DNA of 57,942 nucleotides from Eubacteriaceae bacterium. GTDB taxonomy: Bacteria > Bacillota > Clostridia > Eubacteriales > Eubacteriaceae. A program made the translations under genes and the position numbers. Under the pieces are notes generated by a model that saw only the letters and a program-made list of their open reading frames with translations, searched no databases and was not told the DNA's origin. This document shows, in pieces, positions 17,307 through 29,675 of the stretch. How positions within the stretch are numbered: position 1 is the stretch's first letter; each line of letters begins with the position of its first letter. The DNA lies in the NCBI GenBank assembly GCA_017405085.1, contig JAFRBB010000036.1, forward strand, positions 1 to 57,942, in the 5' to 3' direction.

Positions 17307-17843
17307 ATGAATGAAAAAAAAGGATTGCCGCTCTGGCGCATTCTCTTTTGCGTCGGCGCTTTGATCATCGACGTTGCGATGATTTTTCTCGCCGTTCGGT
17401 TTTTTAATTATCACACGTTGGATATTTACGGACAAATCGTTTTTAAACACGCTTGGCCCCTGGCCTTCATCCCATGTTTGGCCTTGTCAATCGTCGGTTT
17501 AATCATCAACCGGGAGTTCACGGCGATTCGCGCTTTTGCCGTGCAGCTCGCGCTGACGATCCTTTTTGGATCATGGCTGGCTTTTTCCCAGAATACCATG
17601 CTTTTCAGTTCGCCCGATGCCGGCATCTTCCGCATTTTCAGCGTAGCAAGCATTTGTTTGATCGCGGCTCTTGTGCTCTATCAATTGGATATTGTTCTTA
17701 ACAACCCGATTCGCCGATTCTTCTTTGATCAAAAATCAACGAATCCCATTCCGGCCATCAACACAGACTCAATGAGCCTTGCCGAGAAAAAGGCACTGTT
17801 AAAAACCGTCAACGAAAGTCTCAAAAACGACAGAGTAGACTGA
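17307..17843 (+). CDS. Small membrane protein, unknown function
   Basis: 178 aa with four hydrophobic helices (about 10-31, 46-66, 72-92, 101-122) and a cytosolic, charged C-terminal tail of about 50 residues ending SLAEKKALLKTVNESLKNDRVD. The start has ACAGGAG about 9 nt upstream. It follows the membrane GDPD gene by 81 nt on the same strand, probably as one transcript, and a terminator follows. No family is recognised. Confidence 0.75.
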   Translation: MNEKKGLPLWRILFCVGALIIDVAMIFLAVRFFNYHTLDIYGQIVFKHAWPLAFIPCLALSIVGLIINREFTAIRAFAVQLALTILFGSWLAFSQNTMLFSSPDAGIFRIFSVASICLIAALVLYQLDIVLNNPIRRFFFDQKSTNPIPAINTDSMSLAEKKALLKTVNESLKNDRVD

Positions 17844-17928
17844 TCATTATACACCTTGTAGATGCTTTCATGCTTTGATGTGATATTTATTTTTTCCCAC
17901 CGGAAAAACAACGTCACGATAAAAAATC

Positions 17929-17972
17929 AAACCGCCCCGCCACGATTTGTTTTCGGCGCGGCGGTTTTTTTA
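17929..17972 (+). terminator. Terminator before oriC
   Basis: AAACCGCC pairs with GGCGGTTT, an inner CGCC / GGCG arm extends the stem, and TTTTTTT follows. It ends the membrane GDPD unit and insulates the origin. Confidence 0.8.
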
Positions 17973-18144
17973 ATAAAATCATCGCATAGCTCACAACATC
18001 GAAGACCTGGGTATAAAAGTACCAGACGAAAGCCCATGCTTTACAAAGAAATAACGCCGTTTGATCGGTTGATACAATCCAAATGATCAAATATGTTTAT
18101 CGTCATCGCTCAGGCAAACAATTAGGTTTTTCACAATTTCCCAA

Positions 18145-18276
18145 AAATCCACAGATAATTATCCACAATTATTATTTTTCTGTTGATAAATTTGTGGATT
18201 TTTGTGAAAATAGATTTAAAAGAACGACAAACGCGTATTTTTGATGCGGACAAAACTATAAACAGCTTGTGAATAA
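18145..18276. promoter_or_regulatory. DnaA-box cluster upstream of dnaA (oriC part 1)
   Basis: A perfect DnaA box TTATCCACA (18159-18167) lies on the plus strand and TGTGAATAA (18268-18276, TTATTCACA on the minus strand) nearby. Weaker boxes are AAATCCACA (about 18145), TGTTGATAA (18181-18189) and TGTGGATTT (18193-18201). The region is AT-rich. DnaA binding here fits an upstream incA/B-like half of a bipartite Firmicutes origin. Confidence 0.85.
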
Positions 18277-18294
18277 AAGATAACCATCTAAAAT
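18267..18294 (+). promoter_or_regulatory. Probable dnaA promoter
   Basis: TTGTGA (18267-18272) and TAAAAT (18289-18294) with a 16-bp spacer. The -35 overlaps the DnaA box at 18268-18276, which would allow DnaA to repress its own gene. The leader to the GTG is about 130 nt. Confidence 0.55.
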
Positions 18295-18433
18295 AATACA
18301 CATTTTATTCCCGAGCTATGTTCATCATCGGACAACCGTTTCACCGTTACGCGGGTTCAAACCTCATTATCATCCGCGGCCGATTGAAGCCAAACCGGTC
18401 CGCGCAGTCAATATTCAACGATCGGAGGTATCC

Positions 18434-19810
18434 GTGGACAAAAATATTCATCATATATGGGAGGAAACCTTAAACGTCATTCGAGAAGACGTTTCTGTTA
18501 CGAAAATCAGCTTTACGACATGGTTCGCGAGCCTTGAGCCTTTAGATATGATCGATCGGGTCTTATACGTCAAAGTATCCGACGGTTTCACCCTTTCCAT
18601 TCTTTCCGGCAGGTATCAATCCCTGGTAGACAACGCGCTGCTCATGGTCACCGGACAGGCGTCTCAAGTCAAATTTGTTTTAAGCGCGTCCGAAATCCCA
18701 AATCATACCCAATCAAAGGAAGACGCGCCCTCCCATCAGGAAAATACGGCTCAGCAAGACAATTCGGCGACACCGGATTTACCATATCGCAACAATTTGA
18801 ATCCCAAATACAGCTTTGATAAATTTGTTATCGGCGAAAACAACCGGTTTGCCCATGCCGCCTGCGTAGCGGTATCCGAAGCCCCGTCGGAACGCTACAA
18901 TCCGCTGTTTATCTACGGCGGTGTCGGTCTCGGAAAAACCCATTTGATGCAGGCCATCGGCAATTATATCCTGGAGTATACCCCAGGTAAAAAAGTGGTG
19001 TATATTTCCTGCGAAACTTTCATTAATGAATTTATCGAAGCGATTCAAAACAAAGACAACAACGCTTTTCGAAATCGCTACCGCAGTGTCGATATTCTCT
19101 TAATCGATGATATTCAATTTCTTGCCGGAAAAGACGGAACCCAGGAAGAATTTTTCCATACCTTCAATGCGCTGCACGAGGAAAACAAACAAATCGTCAT
19201 CAGCTCAGACAGACCTCCGAAGGAAATTCCCAACCTGGCCGAACGCCTTCGTAGCCGCTTTGAAATGGGACTGATCACCGATATATCGGCTCCGAATTTC
19301 GAAACCAGAATGGCCATTCTCCGAAAGAAAGCCGAAGCGGGCCCGGAATACATTCCCGATGATGTGCTAAGCTTTATCGCCGATCACATTCATTCGAATA
19401 TCCGGGAACTCGAAGGGGCGCTGACCACTGTGATCGCTTATTCCAAACTCCATGGCGATAAGCTGACCCTCGATGTAGCCAAAGAGGCCCTGCACGATCT
19501 TTTCACCACCAAACAGCACGAAATCAACGCCGATTACATTAAAGAGATCACTGCGAAATATTTCAACGTCACCGTTGCCGAAATCAACGGCAAAAAACGC
19601 ACCAAAAACATCACCCTTCCCAGGCAGGTCGCCATGTATCTCTGCCGTGAAATGACCAATATGTCACTGCCGAAAATCGGAGAGGAATTTGGCGGACGTG
19701 ACCATTCGACCGTCATTCACGCATGCTCGAGAATATCCGACAACATTGAAAAAAGCGGAGACTTTAAAAATCTTGTGGTCCGCATCCAAAATGAAATCCA
19801 AGGCAGCTAA
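18434..19810 (+). CDS. dnaA: Chromosomal replication initiator DnaA
   Basis: 458 aa with a GTG start behind CGGAGGTATCC. Domain I (about 1-80) interacts with helicase and regulators. A Gln/Asn/Pro-rich linker covers about 85-120. The AAA+ domain III has Walker A GGVGLGKTH (162-170), Walker B LLIDDIQFL (about 223-231) and sensor/arginine-finger segments (LRSRFEMGL). Domain IV ends with the DnaA signature GGRDHSTVIHA (about 425-435), which reads DnaA boxes. It binds the boxes on either side of its own gene and opens the DNA at the trio element before dnaN. Confidence 0.98.
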   Translation: MDKNIHHIWEETLNVIREDVSVTKISFTTWFASLEPLDMIDRVLYVKVSDGFTLSILSGRYQSLVDNALLMVTGQASQVKFVLSASEIPNHTQSKEDAPSHQENTAQQDNSATPDLPYRNNLNPKYSFDKFVIGENNRFAHAACVAVSEAPSERYNPLFIYGGVGLGKTHLMQAIGNYILEYTPGKKVVYISCETFINEFIEAIQNKDNNAFRNRYRSVDILLIDDIQFLAGKDGTQEEFFHTFNALHEENKQIVISSDRPPKEIPNLAERLRSRFEMGLITDISAPNFETRMAILRKKAEAGPEYIPDDVLSFIADHIHSNIRELEGALTTVIAYSKLHGDKLTLDVAKEALHDLFTTKQHEINADYIKEITAKYFNVTVAEINGKKRTKNITLPRQVAMYLCREMTNMSLPKIGEEFGGRDHSTVIHACSRISDNIEKSGDFKNLVVRIQNEIQGS

Positions 19811-19837
19811 ATCAGGACATCCAAAAACCGAAAAAAG

Positions 19838-20005
19838 ATATTCACATTTTTCCACATGACTATCCCCAAGCGTTTCACAGTTTTTAAACAAAGACAAAAC
19901 GTCTCAAAAGCGCTTGATTGCTTTGTTTTAACGGTTGTCCACACTATCCCCAGGGCTTATCATTACGACTACTAAAAATAATATATAATATAATATAAAT
20001 AAAAA
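19838..20005. promoter_or_regulatory. Basal unwinding system of oriC (DnaA boxes, DnaA-trios, AT-rich DUE)
   Basis: One-mismatch DnaA boxes occur at 19838-19846 (ATATTCACA) and 19848-19856 (TTTTCCACA). Then TTGTCCACA (19935-19943) abuts CTATCCCCA (19944-19952). A GGGC spacer is followed by triplets TTA TCA TTA CGA CTA CTA (19957-19974), i.e. TAG-like trios on the other strand, and then an AT-only run (about 19975-20005). This order of boxes, GC spacer, trios and AT-rich tract matches the DnaA-trio architecture described for Bacillus subtilis. Confidence 0.85.
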
Positions 20006-20016
20006 AGAGGTATCCC

Positions 20017-21117
20017 ATGAAATTCGATTGCGCAAAAGACACCCTCATCCAAGCCGTTAATATCGTCTCACGCAGTGTATCATCCAAGGCTGTACAACCC
20101 GTTTTGGAAGGTATCTTGTTTCAAGTCGATCACGATCGGTTGGAACTTACCGCGACCAATATGGAAATCAGCGTCAAAACCGCTATTCCCGTCAATTGTG
20201 ACGAAGCGGGCAGTGTTGTCCTCCAGTCCAATTTGATTGCCGATGTCGTTCGAAAACTTTCGGGCAGCGATGTCTTTTTTGAAATAGACGACACCTATCA
20301 GACCAAAATAGAATGCGGTTTGTCCACTTTCAATCTCCGGGGACTCCCCGATGATGAATTTCCCGGTTTTCCGCCGATTGCCGATGACGATGAATTCATC
20401 ATCGACAGCGTTGAGTTAAAAAGCATGATCAACGACACGGTTTTCGCTGTTGCCCAGCGGGAAAACATTCCTGTTTTAACCGGCATGAAATTGGAAATTT
20501 CCGGTGATCAAATCCGCGTCATCGCTTTGGACGGTTATCGTCTGGCGGTGCGCGAAGGAAAACTCATCAAACCTGCTTCCGAAGATCTCTCCGTCATCGT
20601 GCCGGGAAAAAGCATGTCGGAATTGGCCAGACTTCTTCCCGATGCAGAAGAAAACATTGTCGTCAATCTGTCCAAATCACAGATTTTCTTCGAAATCGGC
20701 GAAACCCGTTATACCTCCCGTCTTTTGGAAGGTGAATTCATCAATTTCCGCAATATCATTCCAAAAGAAAAGAATACCTCCGTGGTCATCGACCGTCAGG
20801 AATTGCTCCTCGGTACCGAACGGACGGCTTTAATGGCAAGAGTCGGAAAGAATAATTTGATCAAAATGGATTTTGAAGGCGACAAGGTCATTTTAACCTC
20901 CAACGCCGAAGATGTCGGAACGGCCAGAGATATGGTGCCGATTCAAAAAACCGGTGACGATATCCGCATCGCTTTTAATTCCAAATTTGTCATCGATGTT
21001 CTGCGTGCCCTTAAATCCGATAAAATCACCATGGATTTCACCAATCAAGTCGGTCCGATGACCATTGAAGGCGAAGGTTATACGTATCTTATTTTACCCG
21101 TCAGGGTGATGAATTAA
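20017..21117 (+). CDS. dnaN: DNA polymerase III beta sliding clamp
   Basis: 366 aa, standard length, three clamp folds of about 120 residues each. Family features include the ALDGYRLA motif (about 170) and the C-terminal YLILPVRVMN ending that shapes the peptide-binding cleft. The dimer encircles DNA and tethers polymerase and repair enzymes. It follows dnaA by 206 nt, which hold the unwinding element. The start has AAAGAGGTATCCC upstream. No terminator follows for about 520 nt. Confidence 0.98.
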   Translation: MKFDCAKDTLIQAVNIVSRSVSSKAVQPVLEGILFQVDHDRLELTATNMEISVKTAIPVNCDEAGSVVLQSNLIADVVRKLSGSDVFFEIDDTYQTKIECGLSTFNLRGLPDDEFPGFPPIADDDEFIIDSVELKSMINDTVFAVAQRENIPVLTGMKLEISGDQIRVIALDGYRLAVREGKLIKPASEDLSVIVPGKSMSELARLLPDAEENIVVNLSKSQIFFEIGETRYTSRLLEGEFINFRNIIPKEKNTSVVIDRQELLLGTERTALMARVGKNNLIKMDFEGDKVILTSNAEDVGTARDMVPIQKTGDDIRIAFNSKFVIDVLRALKSDKITMDFTNQVGPMTIEGEGYTYLILPVRVMN

Positions 21118-21642
21118 TTCATTAATCATCAAAGATGTTCCCGATTTGAATTTATCCTGTCCGGCAATTTAAACAACGCGTTGAATAAACCGAAGGGTAC
21201 CGATAATCGTCAAGAGTTGTTCTTATATAAAAGCCGCAACTAAAAGTTGAAACTCGTGTCGCGTTTTGATCAGCGGGATGAAAGGATTTAACGGTGCGAT
21301 TTTTATCGTCATCAATCGTTTCGGTTAACAAAAACAGGTGAGGAATTAGATTCTCGCGTTATCGTTTGGGTTAACGATTTAGAATGATAATGGTAACGGA
21401 ATGATTTTACGTACGCTCACCTTTGACATAATACTATGAGTCATTGTGATGATGAATTGATATGGATATGAAAAGAATCCGATAGTTGTTGATTATTTTC
21501 GGGGAAATTATGGTGTTTTTGCCGTGATGTATCATAGAAAAACATTGAGAACGATATGCAGGATTGCGTTATTCATCCAAATATAGCTTTTTACGGCATT
21601 TTTTTACAATAAACATACACTTTTACTTTAAATTAAAAAAAT
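21118..21642. other. Gene-free stretch after dnaN
   Basis: About 525 nt with no supported gene, no RNA gene and no clear DnaA box. Many stop codons occur in all frames. It may hold degenerate sequence or an untranslated 3' region. Confidence 0.5.
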
Positions 21643-21684
21643 CGGCTTAAAATCTAAATTTTTTTAGGATTTTAAGCCGTTTTT
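21643..21684 (+). terminator. Strong terminator between dnaN and the S4 gene
   Basis: A perfect 12-bp stem CGGCTTAAAATC / GATTTTAAGCCG (21643-21679), 13-nt loop, then TTTTT. It separates dnaAN from the recF group. Confidence 0.9.
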
Positions 21685-21696
21685 CTATTTTTATGG

Positions 21697-21702
21697 TATA
21701 AT
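21697..21702 (+). promoter_or_regulatory. Extended -10 promoter of the rlbA-recF unit
   Basis: TATGGTATAAT gives an exact TGn-TATAAT extended -10. The -35 region falls in the terminator arm and is not consensus. It is about 110 nt upstream of the S4 gene. Confidence 0.5.
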
Positions 21703-21810
21703 TGACAAGAAAATCAAAATCTTCTATGAATTGCCGGATTATTCGGCAAAGATAGATGATTAATAACTAAAGTGAGACGGGTTTATGCGTTTCACAGATT
21801 GCGAAGCAGA

Positions 21811-22032
21811 ATGGAAACAATCATTATTCAAACGGAAACCATTACCCTCGGTCAATTTTTAAAATATGCCGGTATCGTCGGCTCCGGCGCGGAGGCCAAA
21901 CAAATCATCAATGACGGATACTGTCTGTTAAACGGTGAGGTCTGCACGCAGCGCGGAAAAAAATGCCGTGCCGATGACGTCATCGGCGTGGACGGCATCG
22001 GTGATTTCATCTTGAAAGCGGACATCTCATGA
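21811..22032 (+). CDS. rlbA: S4-domain RNA-binding protein (RlbA/YaaA-like)
   Basis: 73 aa from the ATG at 21811 (METIIIQTETITLGQFLKYAGIV), matching B. subtilis YaaA-type proteins. The S4 pattern L-G-Q-F-L-K-Y-A-G-x-V-x-S-G-x-E-A-K-x-x-I-x-x-G-x-x-x-x-N-G-E-V is complete. A GTG start at 21772 would add 13 residues but has no better ribosome binding site. These small proteins lie between dnaN and recF in most Firmicutes and are linked to ribosome assembly. The stop overlaps the recF ATG by 4 nt (ATGA). Confidence 0.9.
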   Translation: METIIIQTETITLGQFLKYAGIVGSGAEAKQIINDGYCLLNGEVCTQRGKKCRADDVIGVDGIGDFILKADIS

Positions 22033-23204
22033 AAGTGCGGTCGCTGACGATGCGGCATTACCGCAACTATACGGATCAAACCGTTGTATTTGATGAAGGG
22101 GTCAATATTTTCTCCGGTGAAAACGCGCAGGGCAAAACCAATTTGATCGAAGCGTTGTTTTTTTTGTCCAGAGGTTATTCTCACCGCGCCGTTCGCAAGC
22201 AGGAAATCATCACCTTCGACGAATCGGACATGTATGTCAGCGCTGAGGTGACCCGCGGAGACGTGCGTCACAACATCCGGTATAAAACAGATCAAAGCGG
22301 CAAGGAGCTGACCCTCGATCAAAAAAAGGCGAAGCATTCCCAAGTCAGCCGGACATTTCCGGTGATTCTCTTTGAACCCGATGATTTGCACATCATCAAA
22401 GCCGGACCCGAGCGCCGCAGGCGTTTTATCGACGAAGAACTCAGTGAAGCGATTCCGGCTTATCGCAAGGTTTTAAAGCAATATCGCCGGGCGTTAAAGC
22501 AACGAAACGCGCTGTTAAAAGCCATTCGGCAGGACGCCACCTTGACCGTGATGTTAGACGGATGGGATGAACAGCTAGTTGCCCTCGGCAGCAAGCTCAT
22601 TTCCTACCGGCTGGCCTACCTCAAGCGGCTTAACACCGCCGCCAAAAAAATCCATCGGATCTTAAGCGGCGAGCGTGAGGAGCTTTCGTTGATGTATCAA
22701 AACAACGTCATTGACCGCCCGGCTTATCAAAGGGATATCGAAAAGGCTTTCGCGGAAAAAATTGCCGAATCCAGAGAAACGGATTTGGAAAAAGGAACAT
22801 CCGTCACCGGTCCTCATTTGGACGATATCGTCGTGATGATCGGCGGCAGGGAAGCCAGGCGCTTCGGATCCCAAGGACAGCAGCGCACCGCGGCGATTGC
22901 CCTGAAGCTCTCCCAGATTGACATCTATGAGGCCTTGACCGGTGAGCTTCCCATTGTTTTGCTCGATGATATTTTATCGGAGCTTGACGAAAGCCGACAA
23001 CGCAACATTTTAAAGCTCATTGACCGCAATCAATCCGTGATCACCTGCACCAACGCGGATTTTATGCGCAGGCATCATCCTGAAGGCATCGCAGTTTTTA
23101 CGGTTCATAACGGCGTCATTTCTCAAGGCGGAAAGGGCGATCAAACGGAAGAACTCCCGTCTGGGACAGAGGATGAAAAAGAAGATTCGCAGGATATCAA
23201 TTGA
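22029..23204 (+). CDS. recF: DNA replication and repair protein RecF
   Basis: 391 aa. Walker A is GENAQGKTN (about 32-40), the ABC-like signature is FGSQGQQRTAAIALKL (about 280) and Walker B is IVLLDDILSELDESR (about 308-322). It is an SMC-like ATPase that loads RecA at single-strand gaps with RecO and RecR. The tail (GGKGDQTEELPSGTEDEKEDSQDIN) is about 25 residues longer than usual, acidic and probably disordered. It is translationally coupled to the S4 gene. Confidence 0.97.
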   Translation: MKVRSLTMRHYRNYTDQTVVFDEGVNIFSGENAQGKTNLIEALFFLSRGYSHRAVRKQEIITFDESDMYVSAEVTRGDVRHNIRYKTDQSGKELTLDQKKAKHSQVSRTFPVILFEPDDLHIIKAGPERRRRFIDEELSEAIPAYRKVLKQYRRALKQRNALLKAIRQDATLTVMLDGWDEQLVALGSKLISYRLAYLKRLNTAAKKIHRILSGEREELSLMYQNNVIDRPAYQRDIEKAFAEKIAESRETDLEKGTSVTGPHLDDIVVMIGGREARRFGSQGQQRTAAIALKLSQIDIYEALTGELPIVLLDDILSELDESRQRNILKLIDRNQSVITCTNADFMRRHHPEGIAVFTVHNGVISQGGKGDQTEELPSGTEDEKEDSQDIN

Positions 23205-25546
<2,342 letters not shown>

Positions 25547-25797
25547 GATGGCATCGAATTTATCCGAATAAACACATTCACGAAGATAAAAATTAAAACC
25601 AAAATCTAAGCCAAATAATGACTGTATTTTATACAGACGGACAGGATAATAAAACGCTTTGCAGATTATTTAAACGCGGCTATAAAAATATAAAAATATC
25701 GACGTGAAAGAATTGACAAAATATAAATCAAATCAATTGAACGTGAACAATCATGACAAAGCAGATTAACGAATAGATTTTATAAAGAAAGGCTATT

Positions 25798-28317
25798 ATG
25801 GATAAAGACGAAAACATGAGCATGCTCGGCGATCGAGTGCGCGATGTCAACATTGAAGATGAGATGAAAAACTGCTACATCGATTACGCGATGAGCGTCA
25901 TCATCGGTCGCGCGCTGCCCGACGTCAGAGATGGATTAAAGCCCGTACACCGCCGCATTCTCTACGCGATGAGCCAAACGGGCATGACTCCGGACAAACC
26001 CTTCAGAAAATCCGCGAGAATCGTCGGGGAAGTTCTCGGGAAATATCATCCCCACGGCGACAGTGCTGTATATGATGCCATGGTCCGCATGGCTCAGGAT
26101 TTTTCCACCCGTTATATGACCGTTCAAGGTCAGGGAAACTTTGGGTCCATCGACGGTGACGGCGCGGCGGCCATGCGTTATACCGAAGCGCGGCTTTCAA
26201 AAATCGCGATGGAAATGCTGCGGGACATCAATAAAGAAACCGTTGATTTTGTGCCCAACTTTGACGAGAGCGAAAAAGAGCCGATGGTTCTTCCTTCGCG
26301 TTTTCCCCATTTATTGGTCAACGGTTCTCAGGGGATTGCCGTCGGGATGGCCACCAATATTCCGCCTCACAATCTGGGTGAGGTCATCGACGGAGTCACC
26401 GCGTATATCGATAATCCCGATATTGAGCTTTCGGAACTCATGACAAAAATCAAAGGTCCGGATTTCCCGACCGGTGGCGTCATTCTCGGCAAGGCCGGCA
26501 TCCGCGAAGCCTATGCCACGGGCCGCGGCCGCATCAAGATCCGTTCCAAGGTGGAAATCGTTGAACGCAAACGCGGCAAGACCCAAATCGTCGTGTCTGA
26601 ATTGCCTTATATGGTTAACAAGGCCAAGCTCATCGAAAAAATTGCCGATTTGGTCAAGGAAAAACGCGTGGAAGGCATCACCGATATTCGCGATGAAACC
26701 GACCTGAAAAAAGGCATCCACATTGTCATCGACCTTAAGCGCGATGCCAACGCGACCATTATTTTAAATCAACTCTATAAATACACGCAGCTTCAAGACA
26801 CCTTCGGTATCATCATGATTGCCCTTGTGGACGGGCAGCCAAAAGTGCTCTCCCTCAAAGAGGTTCTCGGACATTATGTGTCCTATCAGGAAGAGATCAT
26901 CACCCGCAGGACCAAGTTCGAGTTAAAGAAAGCGGAAGCCCGCGCTCATATTTTGGAAGGGCTGCGCATCGCGCTTGACAATATTGATGAAGTCATCAGC
27001 ATCATCCGCTCATCCGCCGATGCCAAAATCGCCAAGACTCGCTTGGTTGAGCGTTTCGCCCTGACAGAAATTCAAGCTCAGGCCATTCTCGATATGCGTT
27101 TGCAACGTCTCACGGGTCTCGAACGTGAAAAAATCGAAGAAGAATATGCCGAGCTCATGGCGAAAATCAAAGAATACAAAGCGATTCTGGCTGATGAACG
27201 TCTTGTTCTCGGCATCATCAAAGATGAATTAAACGAGATCAAGAACAAATATGGCGATGCCCGCCGTACTTCCTTCGATATTGACACCGACACCTTGGAT
27301 GTGGAGGATCTGATCGAAGAAGAGGAAGTGGTCATCACCATGACTCACGTGGGTTATATCAAACGCATTGCCGCCGACACCTATCGCGCGCAAAACCGCG
27401 GAGGAAAAGGCATTTCGGCCCTTTCCACCAGGGAAAACGACTTTGTTGAACATCTCTTCATCACGTCGACTCACGATTATCTCTTGTTCTTTACCAATAA
27501 AGGTAAGTTCTACCGGCTCAAAGCATACGAAATTCCTGAAGCCGGACGCACAGCCCGCGGCACGGCGATTGTCAATATTCTGCAATTGGATCCCGATGAA
27601 TCCATCACAACCATGCTGCAGGTTAAATCCTTTGACAACGACAAGTATCTGCTCATGGCCACCAAACGAGGCATTATCAAAAAATCCGCGTTGTCGGATT
27701 ATGATACCTCCCGGAAAAACGGCGTCATCGGCATCAATCTCAAAGAAGATGATGAACTCATTCGCGTGCGCATCATTGACGGCAGCGAGGATGTGGTCAT
27801 CGGCACCCATTTGGGTTATGCCATTCGCTTTAAATCCGAAGATGTTCGGGCGATGGGCCGCACTTCCATGGGTGTGCGCGGTATCGGCCTTCGCGCCGAT
27901 GACGAAGCGGTCGGCATGGATGTACTCACCGGCGGAGACTATATTCTCTGCGTGGCGGAAAAAGGCTACGGCAAACTCACCAAGGACAGCGAATACCGCA
28001 TTCAGGGCCGTGGTGGAAAGGGCATTCAAACCTACCGCTGCACGCCGAAGACAGGCTATCTCGTCGGATTCTGTGTGTTGGAAGATGGCGGCGAGCTGAT
28101 GATGATCAACAACGAAGGCGTTGTCATTAAACTTCGCGGCGATGACATTTCAAAAGTCGGCCGAAGCACCCAAGGTGTGCGTCTCATGCGCCTCAAAGGT
28201 GAAGAACGAATCGTGACCATCTGCAAAGTCAATCAGGACAAAGACTTAAATGAAGATCCGGAAGAAGAAGAAAGTCAAATGTCAATGTTAAATCAAACGG
28301 AAAACCCCACCGAATAA
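25798..28317 (+). CDS. gyrA: DNA gyrase subunit A
   Basis: 839 aa. The winged-helix/catalytic part has Y128 in [13 protein letters not shown] as the DNA-breaking tyrosine. The quinolone region reads [17 protein letters not shown] with S89 and D93, the residue types seen in sensitive enzymes. The C-terminal beta-pinwheel shows repeated blades and the GyrA box QNRGGKGI (about 531). A short acidic tail ([11 protein letters not shown]) ends the protein. It starts 251 nt after gyrB behind AAAGAAAGGCTATT. A bidirectional terminator follows. Confidence 0.98.
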   Translation: MDKDENMSMLGDRVRDVNIEDEMKNCYIDYAMSVIIGRALPDVRDGLKPVHRRILYAMSQTGMTPDKPFRKSARIVGEVLGKYHPHGDSAVYDAMVRMAQDFSTRYMTVQGQGNFGSIDGDGAAAMRYTEARLSKIAMEMLRDINKETVDFVPNFDESEKEPMVLPSRFPHLLVNGSQGIAVGMATNIPPHNLGEVIDGVTAYIDNPDIELSELMTKIKGPDFPTGGVILGKAGIREAYATGRGRIKIRSKVEIVERKRGKTQIVVSELPYMVNKAKLIEKIADLVKEKRVEGITDIRDETDLKKGIHIVIDLKRDANATIILNQLYKYTQLQDTFGIIMIALVDGQPKVLSLKEVLGHYVSYQEEIITRRTKFELKKAEARAHILEGLRIALDNIDEVISIIRSSADAKIAKTRLVERFALTEIQAQAILDMRLQRLTGLEREKIEEEYAELMAKIKEYKAILADERLVLGIIKDELNEIKNKYGDARRTSFDIDTDTLDVEDLIEEEEVVITMTHVGYIKRIAADTYRAQNRGGKGISALSTRENDFVEHLFITSTHDYLLFFTNKGKFYRLKAYEIPEAGRTARGTAIVNILQLDPDESITTMLQVKSFDNDKYLLMATKRGIIKKSALSDYDTSRKNGVIGINLKEDDELIRVRIIDGSEDVVIGTHLGYAIRFKSEDVRAMGRTSMGVRGIGLRADDEAVGMDVLTGGDYILCVAEKGYGKLTKDSEYRIQGRGGKGIQTYRCTPKTGYLVGFCVLEDGGELMMINNEGVVIKLRGDDISKVGRSTQGVRLMRLKGEERIVTICKVNQDKDLNEDPEEEESQMSMLNQTENPTE

Positions 28318-28423
28318 GCTAAGACTATCCTTAACTGAAGGGGATGAGGACATCACAATAAACAATAACATTGATTTTTTATCAAATACAAACCACGGTT
28401 GATTTCAACAACGCATAATACAT

Positions 28424-28453
28424 TAAAAAACGGCAGTGCTCTGCCGTTTTTTG
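28424..28453. terminator. Bidirectional terminator between gyrA and rpe
   Basis: A perfect AAAAAACGGCAG / CTGCCGTTTTTT hairpin with a 4-nt loop. It has T-runs on both strands and can end gyrA (plus) and rpe (minus). Confidence 0.85.
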
Positions 28454-28615
28454 ATTATATGCTGGGTGATTGTTTTTTCTCGGTGAGGAAACCTTTTATT
28501 TAATCATAATATCCAAATCGATTGTAGTGCGCTTTGATACTTCAGCGTCTCATAATCCGAAGAAGTGATGTGTCGGTCATCAATTTGGTAATATTTAACG
28601 AAGAATATTGGAATC

Positions 28616-29275
28616 TTATTTCGTGTGCGAATCTATGATGGTGCGGAATTGATCCACATTGTTTTTGATGTTTCCTCGGAAGAGGCAAGATCCGGATACA
28701 ATGGTGTCGGCACCGGCGGCAAGCGCATCGGGCAGGGTATCAAAATTGATGCCGCCATCCACTTCTAAGCGGATCGGGCGTTTTCCGATCAGCGTTTTGA
28801 CAGCTTTCAGGCGCTCGGAACTTTGGGGAAGGTAGCTTTGCCCGCCGAAACCGGGATAGACGCTCATCACGAGAATCATGTCAATACCGTCAAGATAGGG
28901 CTCGACGGCTGTGACCGGTGTATCGGGGGAGATTACAACACCGGCTTTAATACCATGAGATTTAATTTTGCTTAAACAAGCGTCAGTGTCGTCTTCACAT
29001 TCGACATGCACGGTGATGCTGTCGGCGCCGCCTTCGGCGAAAGCGTCAATATAGGACAGCGGATGACTGATCATCAAATGGACATCGAAGGGAATGGAGA
29101 CGGATGAGCGAAAGTTTTTCATTTGATCGGGTCCGATGGTGATATTGGGCACAAAATGACCGTCCATAACATCGACGTGAATCCAATCGACGCCGGCAGC
29201 CTCGGCGGCTTTTAAATCACGACCAACATGGGCAAAATCGGCACTGAGCATTGAAATTGAAATGACAGGTTTCAT
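28616..29275 (-). CDS. rpe: Ribulose-phosphate 3-epimerase
   Basis: 219 aa TIM-barrel enzyme interconverting ribulose-5-phosphate and xylulose-5-phosphate. Visible motifs are SMLSADFAHVGRDL (residues 6-19), HVDVMDGHFVPNITIGP (metal-binding His and Asp), DVHLMI, VMSVYPGFGGQSY and LEVDGGIN. The ATG at 29275 is chosen by homology (MKPVISISMLSADF) and AAGGAG about 10-11 nt upstream; the frame extends 222 nt further, but that part does not look coding. It stands alone between gyrA and the UbiB-like unit. Confidence 0.95.
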   Translation of the reverse strand: MKPVISISMLSADFAHVGRDLKAAEAAGVDWIHVDVMDGHFVPNITIGPDQMKNFRSSVSIPFDVHLMISHPLSYIDAFAEGGADSITVHVECEDDTDACLSKIKSHGIKAGVVISPDTPVTAVEPYLDGIDMILVMSVYPGFGGQSYLPQSSERLKAVKTLIGKRPIRLEVDGGINFDTLPDALAAGADTIVSGSCLFRGNIKNNVDQFRTIIDSHTK

Positions 29276-29636
29276 GGGTGTAGGACTCCTTTTTTGCAAT
29301 ACAAAGCCAAAGCTATAGATATATTGTAGGGTAAACGACGCGAAAACAAAAGGGTTTTTCGTGTTTATCACAATATTTCTGATGATGATATATATGGCGC
29401 TTTTAGACACAATCTTAAAGTAAGCTTTAGGACGCCAAACGTTGTGTCCGTTGTGTGTCCTTTCGTGTGATACGATGAGATTACCAAAACCAATCACATA
29501 TCATAATACCTCCCAATTGATAAGATATCTCGTTTTATCTTATTCATTTCTCTTAAACGAAGGCTGGCGAATTGCCGGTCTTTGTTTTTTATGGATCGGT
29601 TGTCAGGTCATGTCTTTAACCTGTTGATGGCCTATC
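29276..29636. other. Intergenic region upstream of rpe
   Basis: About 360 nt with the rpe leader at its left. A repeated GTGTCC/GTTGTGT pattern occurs near 29440-29465. No gene or clear promoter pair is seen. Confidence 0.4.
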
Positions 29637-29675
29637 AAAAAATCCTCTTGTGCCGAAATCGACACAGGAGGATTT
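29637..29675 (-). terminator. Terminator of the UbiB-like unit
   Basis: On the minus strand AAATCCTCCTGTGTCG pairs with CGGCACAAGAGGATTT, followed by a T-run. The hairpin begins at the stop codon of the kinase-like gene. Confidence 0.8.

Noticed and set aside
18345-18365. GGTTCAAACC word resembling a tRNA T-loop in the dnaA leader
   Set aside because: No acceptor, D or anticodon arms can be formed around it.
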